Of a stretch of DNA of 64,000 nucleotides, positions 36,730 through 44,971 are shown piece after piece. Made by a program: the position numbers and the translations under genes. The notes beneath the pieces were generated by a model. It worked only from the letters and a program-made list of their open reading frames with translations, had not been told where the DNA came from and searched no databases. Position 1 is the stretch's first letter; every line of letters starts with the position of its first letter. Origin of the DNA: Streptomyces sp. MP131-18 (GTDB taxonomy: Bacteria; Actinomycetota; Actinomycetes; Streptomycetales; Streptomycetaceae). The stretch lies in contig NZ_LZNS01000001.1 in assembly GCF_001984575.1 (NCBI RefSeq), forward strand, positions 7,145,012 through 7,209,011, given 5' to 3'.

Positions 36730-36872
36730 CGTCGGGAATCACGTCCGGAAGCATCCCGTATTGCCGGGGAATTCGCCTCGGTCGGTGGTTTTGGGGGACA
36801 GCTGGAAGATTCCGATGTCATATTTATGTTTCCCTGGTGGTGCGCTAATTCGACTGCTCGTACGATCGCGCC

Positions 36873-37433
36873 ATGCTGGTCACGCTGGTTGCCGCTGCCC
36901 GCAGTTCCGCTGTCCTCGACATCCGTTTCGGTGACGACCGTCCGCTCGACGTGGCCGGCTGGCAGGCGCTGGAGCGGGCCATGCCCGTGCTGCTGCCGCT
37001 GGCCGCCGCCGAGCTCCGCTACTGTTCCCCGACCCCGTGCAGCAGGCAGACCGGTGACGCGCTCGGGCTCTCCCCGATGGCGCAACCGGCGCTGCGTGAC
37101 TGCGACATGGGGCGGTGGCACGGGCTGACCCTCCAGGAGGTGACCGCCCGCGAGCCCGCCGCGGTCGGCACCTGGCTCGCCGATCCGCGGTCCGCGCCGC
37201 ACGGCGGCGAGCCGCTGCTGTCGTTCGTCTCGCGCGTCGGCGGCTGGCTCGACACCCGGCCGATCGAGGGGGACGGCCGCGTCGTCGCCGTCACCGAGCC
37301 CTCGGTGATCCGGGCCGCCATGCTCTACGCCCTGAAGGCTCCGCCGCAGTCGTACTGGCGCACCGAGGTCAACCCGCTGTCGGTGGTCAGCCTCAGCGGG
37401 CGGCCCGGCCGCTGGAGCCTGCGCCTGGGGTGA
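36873..37433 (+). CDS. Histidine-phosphatase-fold protein, catalytic histidines replaced
   Basis: 186-residue protein of the phosphoglycerate-mutase-like fold. Where active members have the RHG box it reads LVAAARSSAVLD, and where they have the second histidine (VTHG-x-V-IRA) it reads AVTEPSVIRAAM. The rest of the fold is kept: PLDVAGWQALERAMP, CDMGRWHGLTLQEV, HGGEPLLSFVSRVGGWL. Both catalytic histidines therefore seem absent and it is probably not a phosphatase. Similar proteins occur beside CbtA/B-type cobalt transporters in Streptomyces, but none is here. Confidence 0.82.
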   Translation: MLVTLVAAARSSAVLDIRFGDDRPLDVAGWQALERAMPVLLPLAAAELRYCSPTPCSRQTGDALGLSPMAQPALRDCDMGRWHGLTLQEVTAREPAAVGTWLADPRSAPHGGEPLLSFVSRVGGWLDTRPIEGDGRVVAVTEPSVIRAAMLYALKAPPQSYWRTEVNPLSVVSLSGRPGRWSLRLG

Positions 37434-37503
37434 GGACGCGGGTCCCGTGCACGCCGACGGGCCCGCCGCGGCGGGCGGCGCGCGGGAGGAGGAGAATGGG
37501 GGC

Positions 37504-37902
37504 ATGAACACATCGCCAGTGCTCGTCTACGACGGCGACTGCGGGTTCTGCACCAGCTCGATGCAGTTCGCCCGGCGCAGGATCCGGCCGCGCTGCGAGG
37601 CCACGCCGTGGCAGTTCGCCGATCTGGCGGCGCTCGGTGTCACCCGGGAACGGGCCGAGCACGAGGTGCTGTGGGTCACGCCCACGGGCGCGGTCTACGG
37701 CGGCGCGCACGCCGTTGCGAAACTGCTGATGAGCGCCGGGGGCGCCTGGGCCGTGCTGGGCGCGCTGCTGCGGCTGCCGCCGCAGCGGTGGGCCGCACAC
37801 GGCGTCTACCGGCTGGTGGCCGCCAACCGCCGCCGCATGCCCGGCGGCACCCCGGCCTGCGCCGTCCCCGCGCGCCGCCATCCCGGCGGGCCCCGGGACT
37901 GA
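37504..37902 (+). CDS. DCC-family thiol-disulfide oxidoreductase-like protein (DUF393)
   Basis: 132-residue protein. Seen: VYDGDCGFCTSSMQFARRR, which contains the DxDCxxC hallmark near residue 10-17, then TPWQFADL, VTPTGAVYGGAHAVAKLLM and a C-terminal RVYR-like segment (GVYRLVAANRRRMPG). The family has a thioredoxin-like fold of unclear substrate. ATG 37504 follows GGAGGAG. It is 70 bp after the phosphatase-like gene and probably co-transcribed. Confidence 0.87.
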   Translation: MNTSPVLVYDGDCGFCTSSMQFARRRIRPRCEATPWQFADLAALGVTRERAEHEVLWVTPTGAVYGGAHAVAKLLMSAGGAWAVLGALLRLPPQRWAAHGVYRLVAANRRRMPGGTPACAVPARRHPGGPRD

Positions 37903-38277
37903 CACCGTCGCCCCGCCCCGGGGGCCGAGGCGGCGATGGCAACGTGGCGGCGAGGGCAGTGACTTCGCCGGCCGCCCCGACGGCGTTGGCGGCGCACTGG
38001 CCGCCGCATTGACCGCGTCGTAGGCGGAGGTCCCCGCAACGGACACGGCCCGCGCCGACAGGCCGAGCCGCCAGAACAGCGGCACGCCCGCGAACCGCAC
38101 CAGCAGCGGCCTTGCGGCAGTCGGAACGGTGGCAGCCCGGGGCACGGCGCGCGTCCGCCGCACACCTCCGTTGCGCACGTCCGCAACGGGCAGGACACCG
38201 GCGGCCACGGCGGGCGGGCCCCCGTTCGACGGCAAAATGCTTGGCGGCCCGCCGCAGGGACGTGGTGCACTGCGGGC
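37903..38277. other. 375-bp gap with no supported gene
   Basis: GC-rich DNA between two plus-strand genes. A minus-strand frame is open across it but is arginine/alanine-rich and matches no family I know. The last 60 bases (ending CAAAATGCTTGG near 38235-38246) are the only AT-richer part and may hold the promoter of the following gene. Confidence 0.4.
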
Positions 38278-39123
38278 ATGACCTGGTCCTGGCTCGGCCC
38301 ACCCATGGACGTGCGGCCGCTGTTCCCCGTCGAGCGCGGTGCGTTCCTCGACCTGCTCAACACCCTCACCGCCGAGGACTGGGAGCGGGCGACGGTCTGC
38401 CCAGGCTGGGCAGTGCGGGACGTCGCCGGCCACGTGCTGCACGACCAGGTGCGCCGCCTGTCCGCGGACAGGGACGGGCACCCGGGCCCCGCGTTCGAGC
38501 CGGGCGAGGCGCTGCCCGGTTATCTCGCCAGGACGAACGAGGACTTCGTGCGGACGGCTCGGCAGCTCAGCCCGCGGCTCCTCGTCGGCCTGCTCGACCG
38601 CCTGGGACAGGAGCTCGACGCGATGTGGGCCGGCCGGGACCTCGACGCCCCGGCCGGGCTCGACGTCTCCTGGGCCGACCCGGGCGCGCCCGCGCCGACC
38701 TGGCTCGACGTGGCCCGTGAGTACACGGAGTACTGGGTGCACCAGCAGCAGATCCGCGACGCGGTCGGGCGGCCGGGCGCGGACGGGCCGCGGTTGCTCC
38801 GGCCGGTGATCGACGCCTTCCTGCGCGCCCTACCGCACACCCTCCGCGACGCCGCCGCCGCGCCGGGCACGGCGGTCACCGTCACGGTGCCAGGACCCGC
38901 GGGCGGGCGGTGGACGGCGGTGCGCGGCGCGGAACGCTGGGGCCTGGCCCCCGCCGCTCCGGACGGCGGGCGGGCCGCCGCCGAGGTGGAGCTGGCCGCG
39001 GACACCCTCTGGCGCCTCGCGTCGCGCGGCATCGAGCCTGCTGTGGCGCGTACGCGTGCCCGGCTGCGCGGGGACGAGGCACTGACCGGGGCGGTGCTGG
39101 AAATCGTCTCGATCATCCGATAG
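38278..39123 (+). CDS. Maleylpyruvate isomerase-family mycothiol-dependent enzyme (DinB-like)
   Basis: 281-residue protein of the actinobacterial DinB/MDMPI superfamily. Seen: FLDLLNTLTAEDWERATVCPGWAVRDVAGHVLHDQVRR (helix 1-2 with the first metal histidine in GHVLHD), YTEYWVHQQQIRDAVGRPG with the second His, and a C-terminal SCP2-like part (VELAADTLWRLASRGIEPAVARTRARLRGD). These use mycothiol, the actinobacterial thiol, for isomerisation or conjugation. The substrate is unknown. ATG 38278. Confidence 0.86.
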   Translation: MTWSWLGPPMDVRPLFPVERGAFLDLLNTLTAEDWERATVCPGWAVRDVAGHVLHDQVRRLSADRDGHPGPAFEPGEALPGYLARTNEDFVRTARQLSPRLLVGLLDRLGQELDAMWAGRDLDAPAGLDVSWADPGAPAPTWLDVAREYTEYWVHQQQIRDAVGRPGADGPRLLRPVIDAFLRALPHTLRDAAAAPGTAVTVTVPGPAGGRWTAVRGAERWGLAPAAPDGGRAAAEVELAADTLWRLASRGIEPAVARTRARLRGDEALTGAVLEIVSIIR

Positions 39124-39216
39124 GGGCCCGGCCGTGCGCCCCGGGCCGGTCCGCCGCCGCAGGTGGCCACGCATACGATGACCGGCAGGCAGCAGTGGAG
39201 ACAGGGGAGACCCAGC

Positions 39217-39747
39217 ATGCCGACGCTTCACCTCGTGACCGGCGCCCCGGGTTCGGGCAAGTCCACGGTGCTTCCGCACCTGGCGCACTACCCGTTCGGC
39301 GCCGTCGACTTCGACGAACTGCTGGCGCCCGACGGCAGCTTGCTGGGCGTGCCGGTGGCCTCTCCCGCGGCAAGCCAGGTGTGGCCCCTGTACAACAGGC
39401 TGTGGGCGAAGATCGTCCACATGCTGCTGCGTGCCGGCCGGCCCGTGCTGGTCCTGTGCCCCCTGACACCGGAGGAGTGGGAACGCGCCGCGGCGGGCGT
39501 CGCGGGTCTGCCGCGGGCCGCCTGGGCGCGTCTGGACTGCGACGATGCGGAGCGGCGCACCCGCCTCGCCGCCCGTGGCTGGGGTAACGCCCCGGTCGAG
39601 GAGGCGCTCCGGGACGCGGACGACCTGCGACGCGTCGTCGACCGGGAGTTCACCACCAGCGGCCGGAGCGCGGCCGACGTCGCGGCGGACCTGGCGGCGT
39701 GGGTCGGCGGGCCGGTACCGGTCGACGGGCCTGGCCGCGCGGGGTGA
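39217..39747 (+). CDS. Small P-loop NTPase (AAA_33/kinase-like)
   Basis: 176-residue protein with Walker A GAPGSGKST at residues 8-16 and a likely Walker-B-like FGAVDFDEL at 27-35; LDCDDAERRTRLAARGW resembles the LID region of nucleotide and shikimate-type kinases. No transmembrane helix. The phosphate acceptor is not evident. ATG 39217 follows GGGGAGA. Confidence 0.82.
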   Translation: MPTLHLVTGAPGSGKSTVLPHLAHYPFGAVDFDELLAPDGSLLGVPVASPAASQVWPLYNRLWAKIVHMLLRAGRPVLVLCPLTPEEWERAAAGVAGLPRAAWARLDCDDAERRTRLAARGWGNAPVEEALRDADDLRRVVDREFTTSGRSAADVAADLAAWVGGPVPVDGPGRAG

Positions 39748-39874
39748 TCGGGCGGACGGGCGCGGGGGCTCGGGCGCACCCGGCGTTCGCGGAGCGGCGC
39801 CGGTCTGAGTCGCGACGCGGCACGGCACGGCGCGGCGCGACGCGGCACGGCCTCGGACCTTGCGGGGGAGAAGG

Positions 39875-40393
39875 TCAGCCGGTGTCGCCGACGCGTATCC
39901 CCAGCAGTTCCTCCACCGTGCCCGCCGCAGGGGACAGCCGGTCGAGGGCGGCCGCGATGCGCCGCTCCTCGAAGGCGAAGTGGGAATCCAGGAGGGCGCT
40001 CAGGCCGTCGAGCTCCCCGCGCACCCGGCGGGCCTCGGCCTCGTCGGGCCGTTCGGAGATCCCGCCGAGCAGCCGCTCAAGATTGCCCTGGATCTCGCTC
40101 ACCATCTGGTGGTCCTCCACCAGCTTGGCGATGACGGGTCGCAATTCGGGGAACTCCGCGGCCAGTTCGGGAAACGCGCCCCGGTCCTCGCCCTCGTGGT
40201 GCGCGGTCAGCGCCGCGCAGAAGGACAGGCAGTGCGCGGCGAGTTCACGTGGCCGACGAGTGGTCCGGCCGTCGAGGTGGGCTTCGGTGTCCCTGCGGAG
40301 CCGACGCAGGTCCGCACGCAGCCATCGGTGGATGGCGATCAATTCTCGGCCGAAAGCGATGAGCCGGTCGTCCGGCCCGGCGGGTGCACTCAT
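39875..40393 (-). CDS. Hemerythrin/HHE-domain protein
   Basis: 172-residue four-helix protein with histidines spaced as a di-iron HHE cation-binding domain: IAIHRWLRADL, LTAHHEGEDRGAFPELA, VEDHQMVSEI and LDSHFAFEERRI. Such proteins bind O2, NO or iron and are frequent in actinobacteria. ATG 40393. Nothing adjacent fixes its job. Confidence 0.86.
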   Translation of the reverse strand: MSAPAGPDDRLIAFGRELIAIHRWLRADLRRLRRDTEAHLDGRTTRRPRELAAHCLSFCAALTAHHEGEDRGAFPELAAEFPELRPVIAKLVEDHQMVSEIQGNLERLLGGISERPDEAEARRVRGELDGLSALLDSHFAFEERRIAAALDRLSPAAGTVEELLGIRVGDTG

Positions 40394-40477
40394 GATCCGA
40401 TCACCTTACCGACGCCGGGCGACGTCACGTCACCTCATGTCACCAAGCGCCCGGCCCGGCCCGGCCCCAGGTTGACA

Positions 40478-41446
40478 TCAGGACCCGGCTGAACCAGGAA
40501 TCCGTGCCCCGGGGAACTTCGTGCTGGTCAGCTCTTCGGAGATCTGCCAGATGCGCCGGGCGTTCTCGGCGCCGCGAAGGCGGGAGTAGAGCTTCTGCTC
40601 GGCCGGACGGCCCCTGAGGTGCCCGGGCCCGTTCGGCCCGTAGAGTCGGGCGCCCTGGGCGTCGGCAGCCGTCGCGGCGTAGAGGGCCGGGAGTTGCGCG
40701 GTCCCGACGCTCCCGACGAGGATGCCGCGGGCGGACATGGCGCGGATCATTCTGCCGCCCAAGGTGGCTCGGTCGCGGCCGACCTCCGGGCGAGCGGCGA
40801 GCAGATTCGTCGGAGCGATCCCCGGATGGGAGAGGTTGCTCGTGATGCCCCAGCCGCCTGCCTGACTGCGCCGGTCGAGTTCGAGGCCGAACAGTCCGAA
40901 CGCGATCTTCGACTGACTGTAGGCGCGCCTGCCGTGGTACGAGCGTTCCCAGTTCAGGTCGTCCCAGTTGATGGCATTCTGGTTCGCCGCGACGCTGATC
41001 TGCGAGGTCACGCGCGCGTGGCCGGCGCGGAGCAGCGGCAGCACGTGGGCCACCAGGGCGAAGTGGCCGAGGTGGTTGGTGCCGAACTGAAGCTCGAACC
41101 CGTCGGTGGTCGTCTGCCGGTCGGGAGGCGTCATGACGCCGGCGTTGTTGATGAGGACGTGAATGGGGCGCCCTTCCTCTCGCAGGGTCTCGCCGAGGGC
41201 CGCGACGGAGTCGAGCGAGGACAGGTCGAGGGACCGGAGCGACACGTTCGCGTGGGAAACCGTCTGCCTGATGTGCGCGACCGCCGCCTCGCCCTTGCGT
41301 GGATTCCGGACGGGCAGAAGCACCTCGGCCCCGGCCGCGGCGAGCCGCGTGGCGAGCCCGAGGCCGACACCGTCGCTGGCTCCGGTCACCACGGCGCGCT
41401 TCCCGGAAAGGCCGGGAACGGTGATGTCGATGGGTGCGCGTGGCAT
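40478..41446 (-). CDS. SDR-family oxidoreductase
   Basis: 322-residue atypical-length SDR close to protochlorophyllide-reductase/retinol-dehydrogenase-like members. Seen: VTGASDGVGLGLATRLAAAG at 22-41, NNAGVMTPP, LGHFALVAHVLPLL, and YSQSKIAFGLFGLELDRR with the Tyr-x-x-x-Lys pair; the substrate is unknown. ATG 41446. Divergent from the XRE regulator gene, with about 207 bp between, a layout that often means the regulator controls the reductase. Confidence 0.87.
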   Translation of the reverse strand: MPRAPIDITVPGLSGKRAVVTGASDGVGLGLATRLAAAGAEVLLPVRNPRKGEAAVAHIRQTVSHANVSLRSLDLSSLDSVAALGETLREEGRPIHVLINNAGVMTPPDRQTTTDGFELQFGTNHLGHFALVAHVLPLLRAGHARVTSQISVAANQNAINWDDLNWERSYHGRRAYSQSKIAFGLFGLELDRRSQAGGWGITSNLSHPGIAPTNLLAARPEVGRDRATLGGRMIRAMSARGILVGSVGTAQLPALYAATAADAQGARLYGPNGPGHLRGRPAEQKLYSRLRGAENARRIWQISEELTSTKFPGARIPGSAGS

Positions 41447-41653
41447 GCGTTCACTCCTCGCAGTTGGGTGGTTGGCTCCACGGTCGCGGAAAACGGCGAC
41501 TTTATTCAGGGCCGCTCGATCCACTGATACGGAAGGCCGGTGCCGCTTGGTCCGTTGGCCACGCAGCCGTGCGGAGCCGGGAAGGGGGGATCGGTGAGCC
41601 GTGGATGCCGGGATGCGCGGACGGTAGGAATGACGCAACGAGGGAGGCAACGC

Positions 41654-42496
41654 ATGGTGATCGATCGGACAGGACTGGCGGAGTTCCTGCGGCGCCGCCG
41701 GGAGTCGCTGCAACCCGAGGACGTCGGCCTCCCGCGCGGACGACGCCGCCGGACCGATGGGCTGCGGCGGGAAGAGGTGGCGGCGCTCTGCCACATGTCG
41801 ACCGACTACTACGCGCGACTCGAGCGGGAGCGCGGCCCTCAGCCATCCGAGCAGATGATCGCCTCCATCGCGCAGGGACTCCACCTCTCGCTCGACGAAC
41901 GCGACCACCTGTTCCGGCTCGCCGGGCACAACCCGCCCGCGCGTGCCGCGATCAGTGAACACATCAGTCCCGGCCTGCTGCGCATCTTCGACCGCCTGCA
42001 CGACACGCCCGCCGAGATCGTCACCGAACTCGGCGAGACCCTGCGGCAGACCGCGCTCGGCGTCGCGCTCACCGGCGACACGTCCCACTACAGCGGCCCG
42101 GCCCGCAGCATCGGCTACCGGTGGTTCACCGACCCCGCCGTACGGCAGCTCTACGCTCCCGACGACCATCCGTTCCTCACCCGCATGTTTGCCTCGGGCC
42201 TGCGCGAGGTGGCCACCCTGCGGGGGCCTGGTTCCCGCGCGGCGCACCTCGCCGGCCTGCTTCTCGCCCGCAGCGAAGAGTTCAGGAAGGTGTGGAACGA
42301 CCACGAGGTCGGCATTCGTCCCCACGAGGTGAAGCACTTCGTCCACCCCGAGCTGGGCGCACTGGAGCTGACCTGTCAGCGGTTGATCGATCCGGACCAG
42401 GCCCATTCGCTGCTCGTCTACACCGCGATTCCCGGCAGCGAGAGCCACGAGAAGCTACAACTGCTGCCGGTTCTCGGAACGCGGGCCAGGCACTGA
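41654..42496 (+). CDS. XRE-family helix-turn-helix regulator with MmyB-like ligand domain
   Basis: 280-residue regulator. Seen: HTH_31-type DNA-binding domain (LAEFLRRRRESLQPEDVGLP ... RRTDGLRREEVAALCHMSTDYYARLERERGPQPSEQMIASIAQGLHLS), then an MmyB-like C-terminal domain (residues about 105-270, LLRIFDRLHDTPAEIVTELGETL and LRGPGSRAAHLAGLLLARSEEFRKVWNDHEV). MmyB-like domains may bind fatty acids. Start: ATG 41654 with AGGGAGG seven bases upstream, giving the usual MVIDRTGLAEFLR. The divergent SDR gene is its probable target. Confidence 0.9.
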   Translation: MVIDRTGLAEFLRRRRESLQPEDVGLPRGRRRRTDGLRREEVAALCHMSTDYYARLERERGPQPSEQMIASIAQGLHLSLDERDHLFRLAGHNPPARAAISEHISPGLLRIFDRLHDTPAEIVTELGETLRQTALGVALTGDTSHYSGPARSIGYRWFTDPAVRQLYAPDDHPFLTRMFASGLREVATLRGPGSRAAHLAGLLLARSEEFRKVWNDHEVGIRPHEVKHFVHPELGALELTCQRLIDPDQAHSLLVYTAIPGSESHEKLQLLPVLGTRARH

Positions 42497-42912
42497 TCGC
42501 CTCGTGGCCCTCGCGGCTCACCGCAGCGGCACTGGGCTGAGCCGGGGCAGCAATCCGGTACGGCTCCCCGTCCCGGAACGTCGCACCCGGCTCCGGCCGA
42601 GGCGGGGCCGCCGGCCGGCCATCGAGCGGTGAGACCGAGCGCTTCACCTGGCGGATGAGCGCTCGAGTTGGCGAGGCTGAGCGGCTGTGGTGGCGGGCAG
42701 CGATCCTGTGTCGATTGCGCGCCCCCGCCTTCTTGATGCACGGCTTCTCCAACGCGGGATATTACCGCCCACTTGGAATCGGCCACGCTCGCTTTCGGCG
42801 GCTTCGCCAGATCCGGCGCCTGGCCGTCGCCGATGGCGGCCACCTGGTGATTGCCTGCCCAATTGGCTAGGTTGCCCTCGCCTCGTCCGATTCTCACAGG
42901 GGAGTGGCAGCT
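42497..42912. other. 416-bp gap holding the left inverted repeat and the C45 gene leader
   Basis: No gene is supported. It contains the 64-bp repeat at 42637-42700. The following 200 bp are less GC-rich than the surroundings (ATATTACC, AATTGG) and should hold the promoter of the C45 acyltransferase gene. Confidence 0.6.
42637..42700 (+). repeat. Left arm of a 64-bp inverted repeat pair
   Basis: Starts GAGCGCTTCACCTGGCGGAT and ends GGTGGCGGGCAG. The reverse complement recurs at 44821-44884 with 59 of 64 positions identical and no gaps. Length, near-identity and opposite orientation suggest the ends of a mobile element. Confidence 0.85.
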
Positions 42913-43857
42913 ATGCGGCAACAGCACATGACCTTCCAGGCGATCGAGGTCGGTGACGGCGGCGACGGGCGGTGGGCCGCCTACGCCCGGGCCCTGTGGC
43001 GGGAGATGGAGGGCCTGCTGACCGAGGAGGGCCGGACTCCGGAGGGCGCGGATCGTGTTCGGGCGCTGTTCCGTGCGCACATGCCGGAACTCGTCCCGGT
43101 TCTGGACCGTCTGGCCGGCCAACTCGACCGGCCCGAGGCGGAAGCCTTCCTCACCCACGCGGCACTGCGGCCGTTCTCCTCGGCCTGCACCCAGATCGGC
43201 GCGAACGGCACTCTGCTGCGCAACTACGACTTACGGCCCGATCAGTGCGAGGGCACCATCGTCTCCTCCTGCTTCCTGCGCCCCGTGATCGGGATGCAGG
43301 ACGTGCTGTGGGGCTTGCTGGACGGGATGAACGACGCCGGTCTCGCGGTCTCGCTCACCTGGGGCGGACGTTCCGTCTACGGACGTGGCTTCGCCATTCT
43401 CATCGTGGTGCGCTACCTGCTGGAGACGTGCGACACCGTCGATGAGGCGGTCGGCAGGCTGCGGTCCCTGCCGGTCGCCGTCCCACAGAACCTCACCCTT
43501 GTCGATCCCGCGAAGGCGGTGACGGTGTTCGTGGGGCCGGATATGTCGCCGACGGTGGCGCCTGATGCCTGCGCCGCCAATCACCAGCACCTGCCGGTGA
43601 CCGACGAGCAGGAACGGGCCTTGCGGACGCGGGAGCGGCTGCGCGCCATTCGCGCCGCGGGTGCGGACGTGGCGGCGATGCTGAAGCCGCCGCTGTACCG
43701 ATCCGTCGACGAGCAGGGGTCGAGAACGCTCTACACAGCCCGCTACCGGCCTGTGGAGGGCCGTGTGACGTACTACTGGCCCGGTGAGTCCTGGCAGCAG
43801 TCCTTCAGCGACTTCGCGCCCGGATCCCGCACCGTGACCTTGGGCCGGGCCAGTTGA
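42913..43857 (+). CDS. C45-family autoproteolytic acyltransferase/hydrolase, TTA codon
   Basis: 314-residue Ntn-hydrolase related to penicillin acyl-CoA acyltransferase and phospholipase-B-like enzymes; cuts itself to expose an N-terminal Cys and then acts on an amide or acyl bond. Seen: the probable nucleophile in FSSACTQIGANGTLLRNYDL, GLLDGMNDAGLAVSLTWGG, and NLTLVDPAKAVTVFVGPD. Start ATG 42913 with AGGGGA about nine bases upstream; GTG 42904 is too close. Codon 107 (43231-43233) is TTA, the rare bldA-dependent leucine codon. The gene lies between 64-bp inverted repeats and beside a transposase relic, so transfer is likely. Confidence 0.84.
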   Translation: MRQQHMTFQAIEVGDGGDGRWAAYARALWREMEGLLTEEGRTPEGADRVRALFRAHMPELVPVLDRLAGQLDRPEAEAFLTHAALRPFSSACTQIGANGTLLRNYDLRPDQCEGTIVSSCFLRPVIGMQDVLWGLLDGMNDAGLAVSLTWGGRSVYGRGFAILIVVRYLLETCDTVDEAVGRLRSLPVAVPQNLTLVDPAKAVTVFVGPDMSPTVAPDACAANHQHLPVTDEQERALRTRERLRAIRAAGADVAAMLKPPLYRSVDEQGSRTLYTARYRPVEGRVTYYWPGESWQQSFSDFAPGSRTVTLGRAS

Positions 43858-43893
43858 GAGGCTTTCCGGACTCGATGCGGCTGGGGCTCAGCC

Positions 43894-44400
43894 GCCGACC
43901 GCGGTGGGACAGCGGTTGACCGACCAGCTCGTCGACCGTGCCCAGGCCGAGGGTCTGAAGCCGGCCGGTGAGGGCGGGCCGCTCCAGCAGCTGACCAAGC
44001 GGCGGCTGGAGTCTGCCCTCGGTTACGACAAGCGCGACGCGGCCGGCAGGCACAGCGGGAGCAGCCGTTACGGCACGCGTTTCAAGGCTCTGGTGACCGA
44101 TGTCGGGCCCAGTGGGGGTATCAGTGCCGCGCGACCGGGACGGTCCCTTCGATCCGAAGTTCGTCAAGAAGCGGCAAAAGCGGCAAAAGCGGCAGAAGTG
44201 TGTGACGGGGGCGGACGAGACCGTGAACTCACGGGCCACCAAGGGTCTGACGACCCGGGAGGCCCCGGCCCACCTGGGCGAGATGTACGGCGCCAAGGTG
44301 TCCCGGCAGGCGATCCCCACGATCACCGACAAAGGTCATGGACGGCATGACCGAGTGGCAGAACCGTCCCTCCTCAATCCCGCCGACGAAGTCCAAGGCC
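43894..44400 (+). pseudogene. IS256-family (mutator-type) transposase relic
   Basis: Broken reading frames that join into the N-terminal third of an IS256 transposase. Frame 1: VGQRLTDQLVDRAQAEGLKP ... LTKRRLESAL, then GYDKRDAAGR with the intervening EGEMTDHL-like segment missing. A frameshift near 44100 leads to VSVPRDRDGPFDPKFVKKRQ, then GLTTREAPAHLGEMYGAKVSRQ. A second shift near 44332 leads to DGMTEWQNRP. A triple repeat of about 9 bp (KRQKRQKRQK, near 44170) has also been inserted. The catalytic DDE region is absent, so it is not functional. Confidence 0.8.
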
Positions 44401-44820
44401 GGCGACACACGCCGCTCAGCCAAGCTCCCGAAACCATGCATTCGGCCCGTGACCTGTGAGTACCGCACCCCGGGACGGTGGCGCCGCCTCGCCCGCCAGG
44501 TGAATCCACGTACCGGCACCGACGCCGGGCCGGGAAGCTGGCCAGATCCTCGACCGGGCAGATCACATCCGCTCCAGCCGTCTTCCAGACTGTGATCCAT
44601 CGACGAGTCCACCCCTCCCCGTCTCCAGGCGTCCCGCCACCGCCGGATCGATGGCGTACGACTCCACAAGATCGTCCAGAAGGCAGCTATGCGACCACAC
44701 CGGGCGGGACGCGCCCTCCGGACGCGAACCAGTGACTTGATGGCCCCAGCACAGCGCATGAACGCGGCACCAGGCACGATTCGCCACGAAACCCCGTAGC
44801 TGAACGATGACTCCGCTGCC
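44401..44820. other. Unidentified stretch between the IS256 relic and the right repeat
   Basis: About 420 bp with only short interrupted frames on both strands. A minus-strand frame (near 44563-44787) contains LVESYAIDPAVAGRLETGRGG and another contains CPVEDLASFPARRRCRYVD; I recognise neither. It looks like decayed coding DNA inside the repeat-bounded segment. Confidence 0.4.
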
Positions 44821-44884
44821 CTGCCCGCCATCTCAGCCGCTCAGCCCTGCCAACTCGAGCACTCATCCGCCAGGTGAAGCGCTC
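44821..44884 (-). repeat. Right arm of the 64-bp inverted repeat pair
   Basis: On the minus strand it reads GAGCGCTTCACCTGGCGGAT and ends GATGGCGGGCAG, matching 42637-42700 at 59 of 64 positions. Its outer edge is 34 bp from the argC -35 element. Confidence 0.85.
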
Positions 44885-44918
44885 AGTCACATCGAGCCGC
44901 CGGCCATCGATCGCCCGA

Positions 44919-44947
44919 TTGCATAACCCTGCTGAGCTGCGTATAGT
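44919..44947 (+). promoter_or_regulatory. argC promoter with possible ARG box
   Basis: TTGCAT (44919-44924), 17 bases, TATAGT (44942-44947): an almost ideal vegetative (HrdB-type) promoter. Start of transcription would be near 44954 and the argC ATG is at 44972. The AT-rich TATAGTCATGCC just at the -10 could be part of an ArgR operator, but the ARG-box match is partial. Confidence 0.75.
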
Positions 44948-44971
44948 CATGCCATCACCGAGGAGGAGGCG

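Noticed and set aside
39748..39874. Repetitive GCGGCACGGC-type stretch
   Set aside because: The units are irregular and short and fit ordinary GC-rich low-complexity DNA; no array or origin features.
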